64,000 bases of DNA, from NCBI GenBank assembly GCA_017435385.1, contig JAFSFB010000015.1:1-64000 (forward strand), in the 5' to 3' direction. The position numbers were made by a program, and so were the translations under genes. The notes beneath the pieces are model-generated. The model saw nothing but the letters and a program-made list of their open reading frames with translations, did not search any database and was not told the DNA's origin. Position 1 is the stretch's first letter. Every line of letters starts with the position of its first letter. Source of the stretch: Clostridia bacterium (lineage in GTDB: Bacteria; Bacillota; Clostridia; Oscillospirales; Acutalibacteraceae). Positions 9,333 through 17,359 of the stretch are shown here, piece after piece.

Positions 9333-10187
9333 TTAAAATCCAAGAGTTACCGTCTTTTTCTTCTTCTCAACGGTTCGCTTTATATACTCGCTGTCCGCAG
9401 AGAAATCCGCAAGCATTTCGGCGGTGATGACCGGTCCGACACTTGTCGATTCCGAAAACAGAGAATAGACTATGTCACTGCAAAGATCGATGATCGTATT
9501 GAGTCCGCTGAAATATCTGTTTTCTTTGAGAACGCCGATCGAGCCGAGAAGAACCTGCTTCGCCTCCCTGCTCAGAACAAGTCCGTATTTGGAAAGCTGT
9601 TCTGCGGCAAACTCAACGAGCTCATCGTCTGAGGGCATGTGAAGCGTTATTTTTTCGACTCTCAGATACATGCTGACAACCGCTTCCATCGCCTTGGTGT
9701 CTTCGTCCTCCCGATGCCCTTCGAGCTTCAGGATAACCAGCCAATGTGAAGTGTTGTTCTGAAGAAACTGCAGGAAATCAAGAAAATGCTTTTCCTTATG
9801 ATGTCCTACCCATTCGTCAACATTGATGCTGATGATTCCCTTGAATTCGTTTCTGAAGCCTGCCGCCGCCTCAATGTATTCTATAAGACGGAAAAGCTCG
9901 CTGAATCTTTCGTTTCCGTTGCAATATTCAAGGTCAAATTCAAAGAACTTCACATCGCCGTAAAAGCTCATCAGATTGCGCTTTGAAGCCAGATATTCCG
10001 AAAGCAGGGAGATCAGCTTTGTGTTGCCGTATCCCGAACAGGTATAAACAAAGAGATCGGGCAGAAGAATCGGCGCATCAAACGAACGCCTGCTGATATT
10101 ATCCGAGAGAACATCCCATCTCTTGATAAGCTCTTTAAGCTCATCCGCTCCCTTGAAGCTCATAAGCTGTTCATAATAATTATTCAT
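9333..10187 (-). CDS. Divergent AAA+-like ATPase-fold protein, first gene of the VirD4 operon
   Basis: 284 residues. The layout is AAA+-like: hydrophobic strand then SGYGNTKLISLLSEYLASK where a P-loop is expected (Asn instead of the catalytic Lys), a Walker-B-like GIISINVDEW, a sensor-1-like strand (HWLVILKLEG), and a C-terminal helical lid (LSREAKQVLLGSIG). Loss of the P-loop Lys suggests it may not hydrolyse ATP well. Similar in style to proteins that load or regulate a partner ATPase, which fits its position 20 nt before the VirD4-like gene. A strong promoter lies upstream. Family not recognised with certainty. Confidence 0.65.
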   Translation of the reverse strand: MNNYYEQLMSFKGADELKELIKRWDVLSDNISRRSFDAPILLPDLFVYTCSGYGNTKLISLLSEYLASKRNLMSFYGDVKFFEFDLEYCNGNERFSELFRLIEYIEAAAGFRNEFKGIISINVDEWVGHHKEKHFLDFLQFLQNNTSHWLVILKLEGHREDEDTKAMEAVVSMYLRVEKITLHMPSDDELVEFAAEQLSKYGLVLSREAKQVLLGSIGVLKENRYFSGLNTIIDLCSDIVYSLFSESTSVGPVITAEMLADFSADSEYIKRTVEKKKKTVTLGF

Positions 10188-10227
10188 TCAGAACCACACC
10201 TTTCAGAGTTTCTGTTTTTCTTTTTTT

Positions 10228-10256
10228 ATATTATCATGCGGTTCGGCAAGTGTCAA
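10228..10256 (-). promoter_or_regulatory. Strong sigma-A-type promoter of the AAA/VirD4/helical operon
   Basis: On the minus strand TTGACA (10256-10251), 17 nt, then TAATAT (10233-10228). It drives the three-gene operon ending at 6973. Confidence 0.8.
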
Positions 10257-10280
10257 GCTAAGACAATTTTTATCTGTTCC

Positions 10281-10309
10281 TTGCTAAATTTCAAATTAAG
10301 TATTATAAT
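10281..10309 (+). promoter_or_regulatory. Promoter of the beta-propeller glycosidase gene
   Basis: TTGCTA at 10281-10286 and TATAAT at 10304-10309 with a 17-nt spacer, 30 nt before the ATG at 10340. It is back to back with the operon promoter at 10228-10256. Confidence 0.75.
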
Positions 10310-10339
10310 GACATCATTATATACATCCGGAGTTGAAAT

Positions 10340-11299
10340 ATGAAAACACTTACAGTCAGCCAGATCATAAATGCAGATTTCAGAATCAGCGAAAGCAGTC
10401 CCGTTCTCAGACCGTGGGGCTTATCGCTCGTTGTTGCCGATCCGTCTGTTCTCACTCCCGAAATATCACATGACGGAAAATGGCACATGTTCTTTCATAC
10501 CACATTCGGCGTATACCACTCCGTCAGCAACGACGGAATCGCTTTTGCAAAAGCCGAAAAGATCGCAGACCGAGCCATGCGCCCGAATATAAATCTCATT
10601 GACGGCAAATATTATCTTTTTTATGAAAGGACCCGTCCCCTCATCGCCAATGCACTCAACCTCGTCAATGCGGTCAGATGGAAATCGGAGATATATGTCA
10701 TCGAAAGCTCCGACCTGAAAAACTGGACTGAGCCGAAGCCCGTCATAACAAACACCCGTGAATATGAAAAAAGCAACAGAGGAATGTCGATTTCAAATCC
10801 TTATCTCGTTCAGGAAAACGGCATCAACCGTCTTTATTATTCATGCGGTCTGACTTACATAAAGGACTGCGGCTTCTGCGAGCCGACTCACATAAGCTAT
10901 GCCGAAAGCGAAAAGCTGACCGACGGCTATGTTTCGGCGGAAAAGCCTATCATTTCACCCGACAGAAACAACCCTTATCTCAATCTCTGCAGCGGCTGTC
11001 TGAAGGTCTACAGACTCAGCGACGGCTATATCGGCATTCAGAACGGAATTTACGAAAAGGACGGCAAAAGCCACTCCGCAATTATTCTTCTGACCTCCTC
11101 CGACGGGCTGAATTTTGAATTTGCGAAAATGCTTGTCGAGCCCGCCGTTGTCGACGGCAAAAACTGGATGAAGCAGTTTGTCTATGCAAGCCATCTCGTC
11201 AGACACGGAAACATTCTCCGCCTTTATTTCAATGCAAGGGACACGGCTAATCCGATTCTCGGCAGAGAATGCATCGGCTTTGCCGAAGCAGAAATCTGA
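10340..11299 (+). CDS. Five-bladed beta-propeller glycosidase (GH43/GH32-like)
   Basis: 319 residues, no signal peptide, so cytoplasmic. The N-terminal LSLVVADPSVLTPE places a likely catalytic Asp34 as in GH43/GH32 propellers, and repeated blade strands follow (DGKWHMFFHT, DGKYYLFYERTRP, INRLYYSCG, ILRLYFNARD). These enzymes hydrolyse furanosides or related linkages such as arabinosides or fructans; the substrate is not evident, and a GH130-type phosphorylase is also possible. Monocistronic, with its own promoter and a terminator. Confidence 0.7.
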   Translation: MKTLTVSQIINADFRISESSPVLRPWGLSLVVADPSVLTPEISHDGKWHMFFHTTFGVYHSVSNDGIAFAKAEKIADRAMRPNINLIDGKYYLFYERTRPLIANALNLVNAVRWKSEIYVIESSDLKNWTEPKPVITNTREYEKSNRGMSISNPYLVQENGINRLYYSCGLTYIKDCGFCEPTHISYAESEKLTDGYVSAEKPIISPDRNNPYLNLCSGCLKVYRLSDGYIGIQNGIYEKDGKSHSAIILLTSSDGLNFEFAKMLVEPAVVDGKNWMKQFVYASHLVRHGNILRLYFNARDTANPILGRECIGFAEAEI

Positions 11300-11353
11300 C
11301 AGGTGCGGGCAGAGCCCGCTCTCAACTCTTCACTGTTCATTATTCACTAAAAA

Positions 11354-11388
11354 ACGGATGTGCCGCAAAAGCACATCCGTTAATTTTT
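11354..11388. terminator. Bidirectional terminator between the glycosidase and the Stn-like operon
   Basis: A 10-bp perfect stem (11354-11363 with 11371-11380) with TAATTTTT after it on the plus strand and a T-run on the minus strand, between convergent genes. Confidence 0.85.
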
Positions 11389-11394
11389 ATCGGT

Positions 11395-13425
11395 TTATTT
11401 AAGAAGCTTCAATGCGCCCGTTGGGCAGACCTCAACGCACTTGCCGCAGGTTTTGCAGATCTCGATCTTGTCCGTGCCTTCAAATTCGGGTTTAATAACC
11501 GTTTTGAAGCCTCTGCCGACAAGTCCGAGAATGCTTGCACCGACATCCTCCTTGCAGGTTCTTACGCAGAGATTGCAGAGAATGCATTTGCCCTGATCCC
11601 TCTCGATTGTGACAAGCCTTGTTTCCTTGAAGCTTTCATGGATTGCGCCTGAAAGTCTTTCAGGAGCGATCGGCTCATCGTTGGCATATCTGATAAGCTT
11701 GCATTCCTTGAAATCATGGCATCCGCATTCAAGGCAGCGCTTCGCTTCTTCTCTCGCCTGCTCCTCGGTGAAGCCGTTGAGAACTTCATCAAAGTTATTG
11801 CGGCGGTATTCGGGTGACTTGACCGACATGACCGCTCTCGCCTTCTTCTCTCTGTCGGCAAGCATTTCTGCGGTTACATCTTTCTTTGAATAATAAGGCT
11901 CGGGGAAATCCATGGGCATGCCGAGCAGATAAGCATTGATAGCTCTTGCGGCTTCGTTTGCCTCTGCGATGGCATCGATTGCGATCGATGCGCCGTTGTT
12001 GGTTGCATCGCCTGCAGCGAAAACGCCCTCAACATTTGTCAGGCAGGTTGACTTAGCGGCAACGATCGTTCCCCATCTTGTGAGCTCGATTTCTTCGAGT
12101 CCCGAGGGAGCGCATTTCTGACCGATTGCCGAAATAACCGTATCGACATCAAGAGTTCTGAATTCGCCCTCAACGGGTACGGGCTTTCTTCTGCCCGAAG
12201 CATCGGGCTCACCGAGCTGCATGACCTGAAGCTTTATCGAGCTGACCTTTCCGTTTTCGCCGATGATTTCGGCAGGATTGGTCAGGAAGAGGAATTCAAC
12301 GCCCTCTTCGATCGCCTCTTCGATCTCAATATCCTCCGCAGGAGCCTCAGCCCTTGTGCGTCGGTAGATAACATAAACATTTTCCGCTCCGCATCTTATC
12401 GCCGTGCGGCAGGCATCCATGGCGGTGTTTCCTCCGCCGACAACGGTAACATTTTTGCCGATCTCGGGACGGTTGCCCATATTGACCTCACGCAGGAAAT
12501 CAATGCCGCTGAGAACGCCTTCAAGATCTTCACCGACACAGCCGATGCTGCTGCCCTTCCATGCACCGATAGTTACAAGAACGGCATCTGCACCGTTTTT
12601 GATTTCTTCAAAAGAAATATCCTTGCCGACCTTAACATTGTTTTTCATCTCAACGCCGAGCTTCTCAATGGCGGCAACTTCCTTGGCAAGAACAGCCTTG
12701 GGCAGACGGTATTCGGGAATACCGTAACGGAGCATACCGCCCATCTCGGGCATTGCCTCATAAACGGTAACGGCATGACCTGAAAGGCACAGATAATATG
12801 CAGCCGTCAGACCTGCGGGACCGCCGCCGATAACGGCAACCTTCTTGCCGCTTGCTTCCTCGGGAGCTGCGGTATAGGGAGCATCCGAAGCGAGGTCGTT
12901 ATCTGCCGCAAAAGCCTTGAGATAAGCCACCGAAAGAGGCTCTTCAACAAGTCTGCGGCGGCAGTTGCTCTCACAGGGATGAGGACAGACTCTGCCGATC
13001 GATGCAGGAATCGGAATTTTTTCCTTGATGATCTTCACGGCTTCTTTATCATCGCCGTTTGCAATAGCCTTCAGATAGCCCTGAATGTCCGTATGTGCGG
13101 GGCAGTTGAGCGAGCAGGGAGCAACGCAGTCGCCGCTGTGGTCACTCATGATAAGCTCGAGAGCGATCTTTCTTGCCTTTTTGACTCGGGGAGTGTTTGT
13201 GCTGAGCACCATGCCGTCCTGAGCAACGGTTGCACATGCACGCATAAGCTTGGGACTGTTTTCCGCCTCGACGAGGCAGAGTCCGCAGGCTCCGTAAAGC
13301 TTGAGCTTTCCGTTATAGCAAAGGTTGGGGATCTCGATGCCGTTTCTTGCGGCAATATTGAGAACGGTTTCGCCCTTTTCACCGACCATTTCACGGCCGT
13401 TGACGGTAATTCTGATCTGTTCCAT
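11395..13425 (-). CDS. stnA: Stn/Nfn-type FAD oxidoreductase with 2Fe-2S and 4Fe-4S domains (StnA-like)
   Basis: 676 residues from ATG at 13425, after AGGAGG. Order: N-terminal 2Fe-2S ferredoxin (Cys in LCYNGKLKLYGACGLC), a His-Cys cluster domain with HSGDCVAPC, a GltD-like cysteine domain (CPHPCESNC), FAD and NAD(P)H Rossmann folds (GGGPAGLTAA, GGGNTAMDA), and two C-terminal 4Fe-4S motifs (CILCNLCVRTC, CKTCGKCVEVC). No hydrogenase H-cluster domain is present, so it is not HydA. With NuoE- and NuoF-like partners it matches the trimeric Stn (Sporomusa-type Nfn)/NfnABC enzymes, which couple NADH, NADPH and ferredoxin. The assignment to Stn rests on architecture. Confidence 0.75.
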   Translation of the reverse strand: MEQIRITVNGREMVGEKGETVLNIAARNGIEIPNLCYNGKLKLYGACGLCLVEAENSPKLMRACATVAQDGMVLSTNTPRVKKARKIALELIMSDHSGDCVAPCSLNCPAHTDIQGYLKAIANGDDKEAVKIIKEKIPIPASIGRVCPHPCESNCRRRLVEEPLSVAYLKAFAADNDLASDAPYTAAPEEASGKKVAVIGGGPAGLTAAYYLCLSGHAVTVYEAMPEMGGMLRYGIPEYRLPKAVLAKEVAAIEKLGVEMKNNVKVGKDISFEEIKNGADAVLVTIGAWKGSSIGCVGEDLEGVLSGIDFLREVNMGNRPEIGKNVTVVGGGNTAMDACRTAIRCGAENVYVIYRRTRAEAPAEDIEIEEAIEEGVEFLFLTNPAEIIGENGKVSSIKLQVMQLGEPDASGRRKPVPVEGEFRTLDVDTVISAIGQKCAPSGLEEIELTRWGTIVAAKSTCLTNVEGVFAAGDATNNGASIAIDAIAEANEAARAINAYLLGMPMDFPEPYYSKKDVTAEMLADREKKARAVMSVKSPEYRRNNFDEVLNGFTEEQAREEAKRCLECGCHDFKECKLIRYANDEPIAPERLSGAIHESFKETRLVTIERDQGKCILCNLCVRTCKEDVGASILGLVGRGFKTVIKPEFEGTDKIEICKTCGKCVEVCPTGALKLLK

Positions 13426-13439
13426 TTTCTTTCCCCTCC

Positions 13440-15194
13440 TTATTCTACTACGATCGCACCGAAGCGGCAGGAGCTGACGCACTGACCGCAGCGGATACAA
13501 ACATCGGAATCAATAACATGTGCCTGCTTGACTTCGCCGCTGATTGCTTTAGCGGGACATTTCTTTGCGCAGAGCGTGCAGCCCTTGCACTTATCTGCAT
13601 CTATCGAATATGTGAGAAGGTCAACGCATTCCTTTGCGGGACACTTCTTCTCTTTGATATGTGCCTCGTATTCATTTCTGAAATATCTGATAGTCGTGAG
13701 CACGGGATTGGGTGCCGTCTGACCGAGACCGCAGAGCGCACCGTCCTTGACGGCTTCGCAGAGCTCTTCGAGAAGCTCGATATCTCCCTCTTTGCCCTCG
13801 CCCTTGACTATTCTCGTGAGAATTTCCTGCATTCTTGCAGTACCGATACGGCAATGAACGCATTTTCCGCAGGATTCGAGAGCGGTGAAATCAAGGAAGA
13901 ATTTCGCCATGCCGACCATGCAGGTGCTTTCGTCCATAACGACCATACCGCCCGAGCCCATGATTGCGCCCGTTGCGGCAAGCGCCTTGTAATCGATAAC
14001 CGTGTCAAGAAGCTCCTTGGGAATGCATCCGCCCGAGGGACCGCCCATCTGGACAGCCTTGAACTCCTTGTCGTCACGGATTCCGCCGCCGATGCCGTAG
14101 ATAACATCACGGAGAGTTTTACCCATGGGAATTTCAACAAGACCGCCTTTTCTGATCTTGCCCGTGAGTGCAAAAACCTTCGTGCCCTTGCTGTTTTCGG
14201 TTCCCATTGCGGCAAAAGCTTCGCCGCCGTTGTTGATTATCCACGCAACATTTGCAAATGTTTCAACATTGTTGATGTTTGAGGGCTCATCCATATATCC
14301 CTTCTGCGCAGGGAAGGGGGGCTTGAGTCGGGGCATGCCTCTCTTGCCTTCAAGAGATTCAATGAGAGCGGTTTCTTCGCCGCAGACGAATGCGCCCGCA
14401 CCCGCCTTGATCCTCATATCGCAGGAGAAGCCCGTTCCGAGAATATTCTCGCCGAGAAGATTTGCTTTTTTTGCCTGAGCAATGGCAATTTCAAGGTTCG
14501 TTATTGCAAGAGGATATTCCGCACGGACATAGACGATCATTTCGCATGCACCGATTGCGTATGCACCGATAAGCATGCCTTCGATAAGGCTGTGGGGATC
14601 GGATTCGATAACCGCTCTGTCCATGAATGCGCCGGGATCACCTTCGTCAGCGTTGCAGATAAGATATTTCGTTTCGCTCACGCTCTGACGGGCGGCGTTC
14701 CATTTGAACCATGTAGGGAAGCCTGCACCGCCTCTGCCTGCAAGACCCGAAACCTTGATCTCCTCGATAACCTGCTCGGGAGTCATCGTTTTAAGCGCTT
14801 TTTCGAGAGCCTGATATCCGTCAGCCTCTCTGTAATCGTCAAGCGAAACGGGATCGATAAGTCCGCAATGGCGCAGAGCAATTCTCGTCTGACGGCTGAG
14901 AAATTCCTCATCCTCTGCCGATATCGTTATTGAATCGACCTTTGAAACATCTCCGCTTCTTGCCGCTTCAACAATATTTGCGGCATCGTCTGCCGAAACC
15001 TTAACGAGTCTGCGAAGAAGTGTTTTTCCGTCATATAAATCAACAATGGGTTCAAGGAAGCACATGCCTATGCAGCCCGTGCTTCCGAGCTCAAAGGGCT
15101 CGTTTTCCGTCATAAGGGCTTCTATCGCCTTATGTACTTTTGATGCACCTGCTGCAATTCCGCAGGAGCCTTCGCCGATAACTATTCTCATCAT
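13440..15194 (-). CDS. stnB: NuoF-like NADH- and FMN-binding subunit of the Stn-like complex
   Basis: 584 residues. An N-terminal thioredoxin-like 2Fe-2S domain (about 1-85, with CGIAAG and GCIGMC) is fused to a NuoF core: GLAGRGGAGFPTWFKW for FMN/NADH binding, CNADEGDPGAFMDR, and the 4Fe-4S motif CGKCVHCRIGTARM. The end carries two more 4Fe-4S ferredoxin motifs (CKGCTLCAKKC, CIRCGQC). This is the HydB/NuoF form found in bifurcating enzymes. The upstream subunit's stop TGA overlaps the start, and the start of stnA is 14 nt on, so all three are translated together. Confidence 0.85.
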   Translation of the reverse strand: MMRIVIGEGSCGIAAGASKVHKAIEALMTENEPFELGSTGCIGMCFLEPIVDLYDGKTLLRRLVKVSADDAANIVEAARSGDVSKVDSITISAEDEEFLSRQTRIALRHCGLIDPVSLDDYREADGYQALEKALKTMTPEQVIEEIKVSGLAGRGGAGFPTWFKWNAARQSVSETKYLICNADEGDPGAFMDRAVIESDPHSLIEGMLIGAYAIGACEMIVYVRAEYPLAITNLEIAIAQAKKANLLGENILGTGFSCDMRIKAGAGAFVCGEETALIESLEGKRGMPRLKPPFPAQKGYMDEPSNINNVETFANVAWIINNGGEAFAAMGTENSKGTKVFALTGKIRKGGLVEIPMGKTLRDVIYGIGGGIRDDKEFKAVQMGGPSGGCIPKELLDTVIDYKALAATGAIMGSGGMVVMDESTCMVGMAKFFLDFTALESCGKCVHCRIGTARMQEILTRIVKGEGKEGDIELLEELCEAVKDGALCGLGQTAPNPVLTTIRYFRNEYEAHIKEKKCPAKECVDLLTYSIDADKCKGCTLCAKKCPAKAISGEVKQAHVIDSDVCIRCGQCVSSCRFGAIVVE

Positions 15195-15688
15195 TTGCCC
15201 TCCTTTTCCTGAATGCCTTTGATAACGGCAACCGCCGAGTCGGGAGTAAGATTTCCGTAAGCCTCGCCGTTGATCATGATAACGGGTGCAAGAGAACAGC
15301 AGCCGAGGCAGGCAACGTTTTCAAGAGTGAAAAGTCCGTCTTCGGTCGTTTCGCCGTTTCCGATTCCGAGATATTCCGAAATTGCGGCGGAAACTCTTTC
15401 GCTTCCGTTGACATGGCATGCCGTGCCCTGACAGGACATAATGAGATATTTGCCGATGGGGGTGAGTCTGAACTGCGAATAGAAGGTCGCAACGCCCATG
15501 ACATCGGCAGGAGTGATCCCCACCTTGTCTGCTATGCAATACATAACATCCTTGGGAAGATAACCGTAAATGTTCTGAGCCTTCTGAAGAATCGTAATAA
15601 GGTTGCTCGATGAGCCGCCGTATTCGTTAAGCACCTCTTCAAGCAGAGAGAGGTCGCTTCTGGGCCCCTGAGAATTGCAATTGCACAT
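15191..15688 (-). CDS. stnC: NuoE-like thioredoxin-fold 2Fe-2S subunit of the Stn-like complex
   Basis: 165 residues, first gene of the operon. Start ATG at 15688 follows AGGAGG; a longer reading frame to 15718 lacks a site. The fold is NuoE/HydC: helical N-terminus (LITILQKAQNIYGYLPKDV) and a thioredoxin-like 2Fe-2S domain with Cys in SCQGTACH and CLGCC. It passes electrons between the NuoF-like flavin subunit and iron-sulfur chain. Transcribed from a promoter at 15730-15758. Confidence 0.85.
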   Translation of the reverse strand: MCNCNSQGPRSDLSLLEEVLNEYGGSSSNLITILQKAQNIYGYLPKDVMYCIADKVGITPADVMGVATFYSQFRLTPIGKYLIMSCQGTACHVNGSERVSAAISEYLGIGNGETTEDGLFTLENVACLGCCSLAPVIMINGEAYGNLTPDSAVAVIKGIQEKEGK

Positions 15689-15729
15689 AATTTCCGCCTC
15701 CTGTTTTTTTAAAAACACTAATCACAATA

Positions 15730-15758
15730 AATATATCACATAAAACCGCTTTATGCAA
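15730..15758 (-). promoter_or_regulatory. Promoter of the Stn-like operon
   Basis: Minus strand TTGCAT (15758-15753), 17-nt spacer, TATATT (15735-15730), about 42 nt upstream of the stnC start. Confidence 0.7.
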
Positions 15759-15790
15759 GAAAAAGCTTTTTCCGTTTCTGCCATTCAATG

Positions 15791-15825
15791 AAAAAAAGCA
15801 GTTCCACGCAAATGAAACTGCTTTT
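15791..15825 (-). terminator. Terminator facing left, probably ends the alcohol dehydrogenase transcript
   Basis: The 10-bp stem 15794-15803 with 15816-15825 is followed on the minus strand by a seven-T run. The only upstream minus-strand gene is the dehydrogenase ending at 16090, so its mRNA would extend about 300 nt and cover the Cys-rich miniprotein gene in antisense before stopping here. Confidence 0.65.
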
Positions 15826-15946
15826 CAGTAATTTGTAACACATTTTCCGCAATCACATAAGATGACAGTGTAAGCACCTGATAAATCAGAGTAGCTTCAA
15901 TAATCACTCCGCATAAAAAGGCGGAATCCTGCAAGGAGGTTACATC

Positions 15947-16093
15947 ATGGGTTGCGGATGCAATAACAACTGGTTCCTTTTCATCATCCTCATTCTTCTC
16001 TTCTGCGGTGACTGCGGTTGCAACAACGGCTGTGGCTGCGGCTGTAACAACAGCGTAAGAGCAAATGACTGCGGCTGCGGTTGCGGCTGCTAA
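15947..16093 (+). CDS. Cysteine/glycine-rich membrane miniprotein (48 residues)
   Basis: ATG at 15947 follows a good AAGGAGG site. The 48-residue peptide has a start MGCGCNNNW, a short hydrophobic helix (FLFIILILLF), then CGDCGCNNGCGCGC and a terminal DCGCGCGCGC-like block; 14 or so of its residues are Cys. It resembles small Gly/Cys-rich membrane peptides that Firmicutes express in sporulation or on the cell envelope, but no family was proved. Its TAA (16091-16093) overlaps the stop of the convergent dehydrogenase. No sigma-A promoter was evident upstream. Role unknown; metal or thiol chemistry is possible. Confidence 0.7.
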   Translation: MGCGCNNNWFLFIILILLFCGDCGCNNGCGCGCNNSVRANDCGCGCGC

Positions 16094-17193
16094 ATCTCAG
16101 CAAGAATCTCCGCCGCCTCTTCCTGCGTCAAGCCGCCGGGGGAGGCGGCAAAATTCCTCGGAAGTACGCTCTGCCAGCGCAGGGCGTATTTTTCTGCATT
16201 TTCCCTGCCGATCGAAATGCCTCTGAGATCTGTCAGCGAAGCAACAACCGCCTTAACCTTTTCAAGGCTGTCGGTCATGGAAATGAATTTCTCCGTTTTT
16301 TCGGGTGCAAATACGGCGCAGCGGTCTATGTACGGAGCGAAAAACGCCGCACATGCCGTGCCGTGAGGAATGCCGTAGTTCTCCGTCAGCACATAGCCGA
16401 GAGGATGCGGAAATGCCGTTCCGCAGGTATTGATGACAAGCCCCGCATAAACCGAACCGTAATAGAGCTTTTCTCTGAGTTCATCGGAAATATTTTCGGA
16501 GCCCGAAAGCTCCTTCAGTCCCTCATAAATCATCGGAATGCACTTTTCCGCCCACAGCATGACCGGTCCGACGCACTTGTTCGTAAAATACCCCTCGACC
16601 GCATGGGCAAAAGCATCAAGAGCCGTTGAAACCGTTGATGCATAAGGCAATGAGCTTGTATAGCCTGCATCGCAGAAGGCAATTTTCGCATAGCAGTCAT
16701 CGCCCGAAATGCTCTTTTTGATACCCGTTTCATCATTGGTCAGAACAGAAACCGCCGTTACCTCGCTGCCCGTTCCCGAAGTTGTGCCGACAAGCGCAAC
16801 GGGAAGGGGCTTATTTTTATACTCTCTCTTGTAAATATCAATTGCAGACAAATCTGCGTTCGATGCGTAGATCGCAACCGCCTTCGCTGCATCAAGAACG
16901 GAGCCTCCGCCTATGCCGAGAATGAATTCGGCATCTGTTTTTCTTGCGGCTTCGCCTGCCTCCCTGCAAACGGAGATCAAAGGGTTTTCTCCGATACCGT
17001 CAAAAATGCTGAAGCCGATGCCCTCTTTTTCCAAAGCAGCTTCCGCATCGGCAAGAGCTCCGCTTTTCTTCGCTCCGCTTCCGCCCGTCAGGATCAGACA
17101 TCTTCTGCCGAGAGCCGAAAGCAAAGAAGCGTTGTCGGAAAGGGCATTTTTCCCGAAAATACATTTTACAGGCATATAGACTGTACCGTTCAT
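16090..17193 (-). CDS. Iron-containing alcohol dehydrogenase
   Basis: 367 residues from ATG at 17193; upstream codons are not translated convincingly. The family III core shows a GGGSVLDAAKA dinucleotide motif, VGTTSGTGSEVT, and the metal-binding His set in HAVEGYF, AFPHPLGYVL and NYGIPHGTA. It reduces an aldehyde to an alcohol (or the reverse) with NAD(P)H, as in butanol or ethanol dehydrogenases; substrate not clear. The stop overlaps that of the Cys-rich miniprotein, and the transcript must continue past it to a terminator at about 15800. Confidence 0.85.
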   Translation of the reverse strand: MNGTVYMPVKCIFGKNALSDNASLLSALGRRCLILTGGSGAKKSGALADAEAALEKEGIGFSIFDGIGENPLISVCREAGEAARKTDAEFILGIGGGSVLDAAKAVAIYASNADLSAIDIYKREYKNKPLPVALVGTTSGTGSEVTAVSVLTNDETGIKKSISGDDCYAKIAFCDAGYTSSLPYASTVSTALDAFAHAVEGYFTNKCVGPVMLWAEKCIPMIYEGLKELSGSENISDELREKLYYGSVYAGLVINTCGTAFPHPLGYVLTENYGIPHGTACAAFFAPYIDRCAVFAPEKTEKFISMTDSLEKVKAVVASLTDLRGISIGRENAEKYALRWQSVLPRNFAASPGGLTQEEAAEILAEI

Positions 17194-17287
17194 GAATAAT
17201 CTTCCTTTGTCACATGTAATTATGTTTAATATTCTATCAGATTTTTTATGAAAATCCAACAATTTTTTATCTTTTGCTTTTACTATG

Positions 17288-17316
17288 TTGAAAAAATATA
17301 TTATAGGGTGTATTAT
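17288..17316 (+). promoter_or_regulatory. Promoter of the apbE-rnf operon
   Basis: TTGAAA at 17288-17293 and TATTAT at 17311-17316 with 17 nt between, in an AT-rich stretch; the probable ATG of apbE is at 17360. Confidence 0.65.
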
Positions 17317-17359
17317 ATTATTTATAATATAATGGGGTATGATTGGCGGTGAAGGCAGA

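Noticed and set aside
11395..15688. Electron-bifurcating [FeFe]-hydrogenase HydABC
   Set aside because: The large subunit has GltD-type FAD/NAD domains and no H-cluster motif, so Stn/NfnABC fits better.
16112..16149. Terminator for the Cys-rich gene inside the dehydrogenase
   Set aside because: An 8-bp stem with a 22-nt loop and no T-run within coding sequence is too weak.
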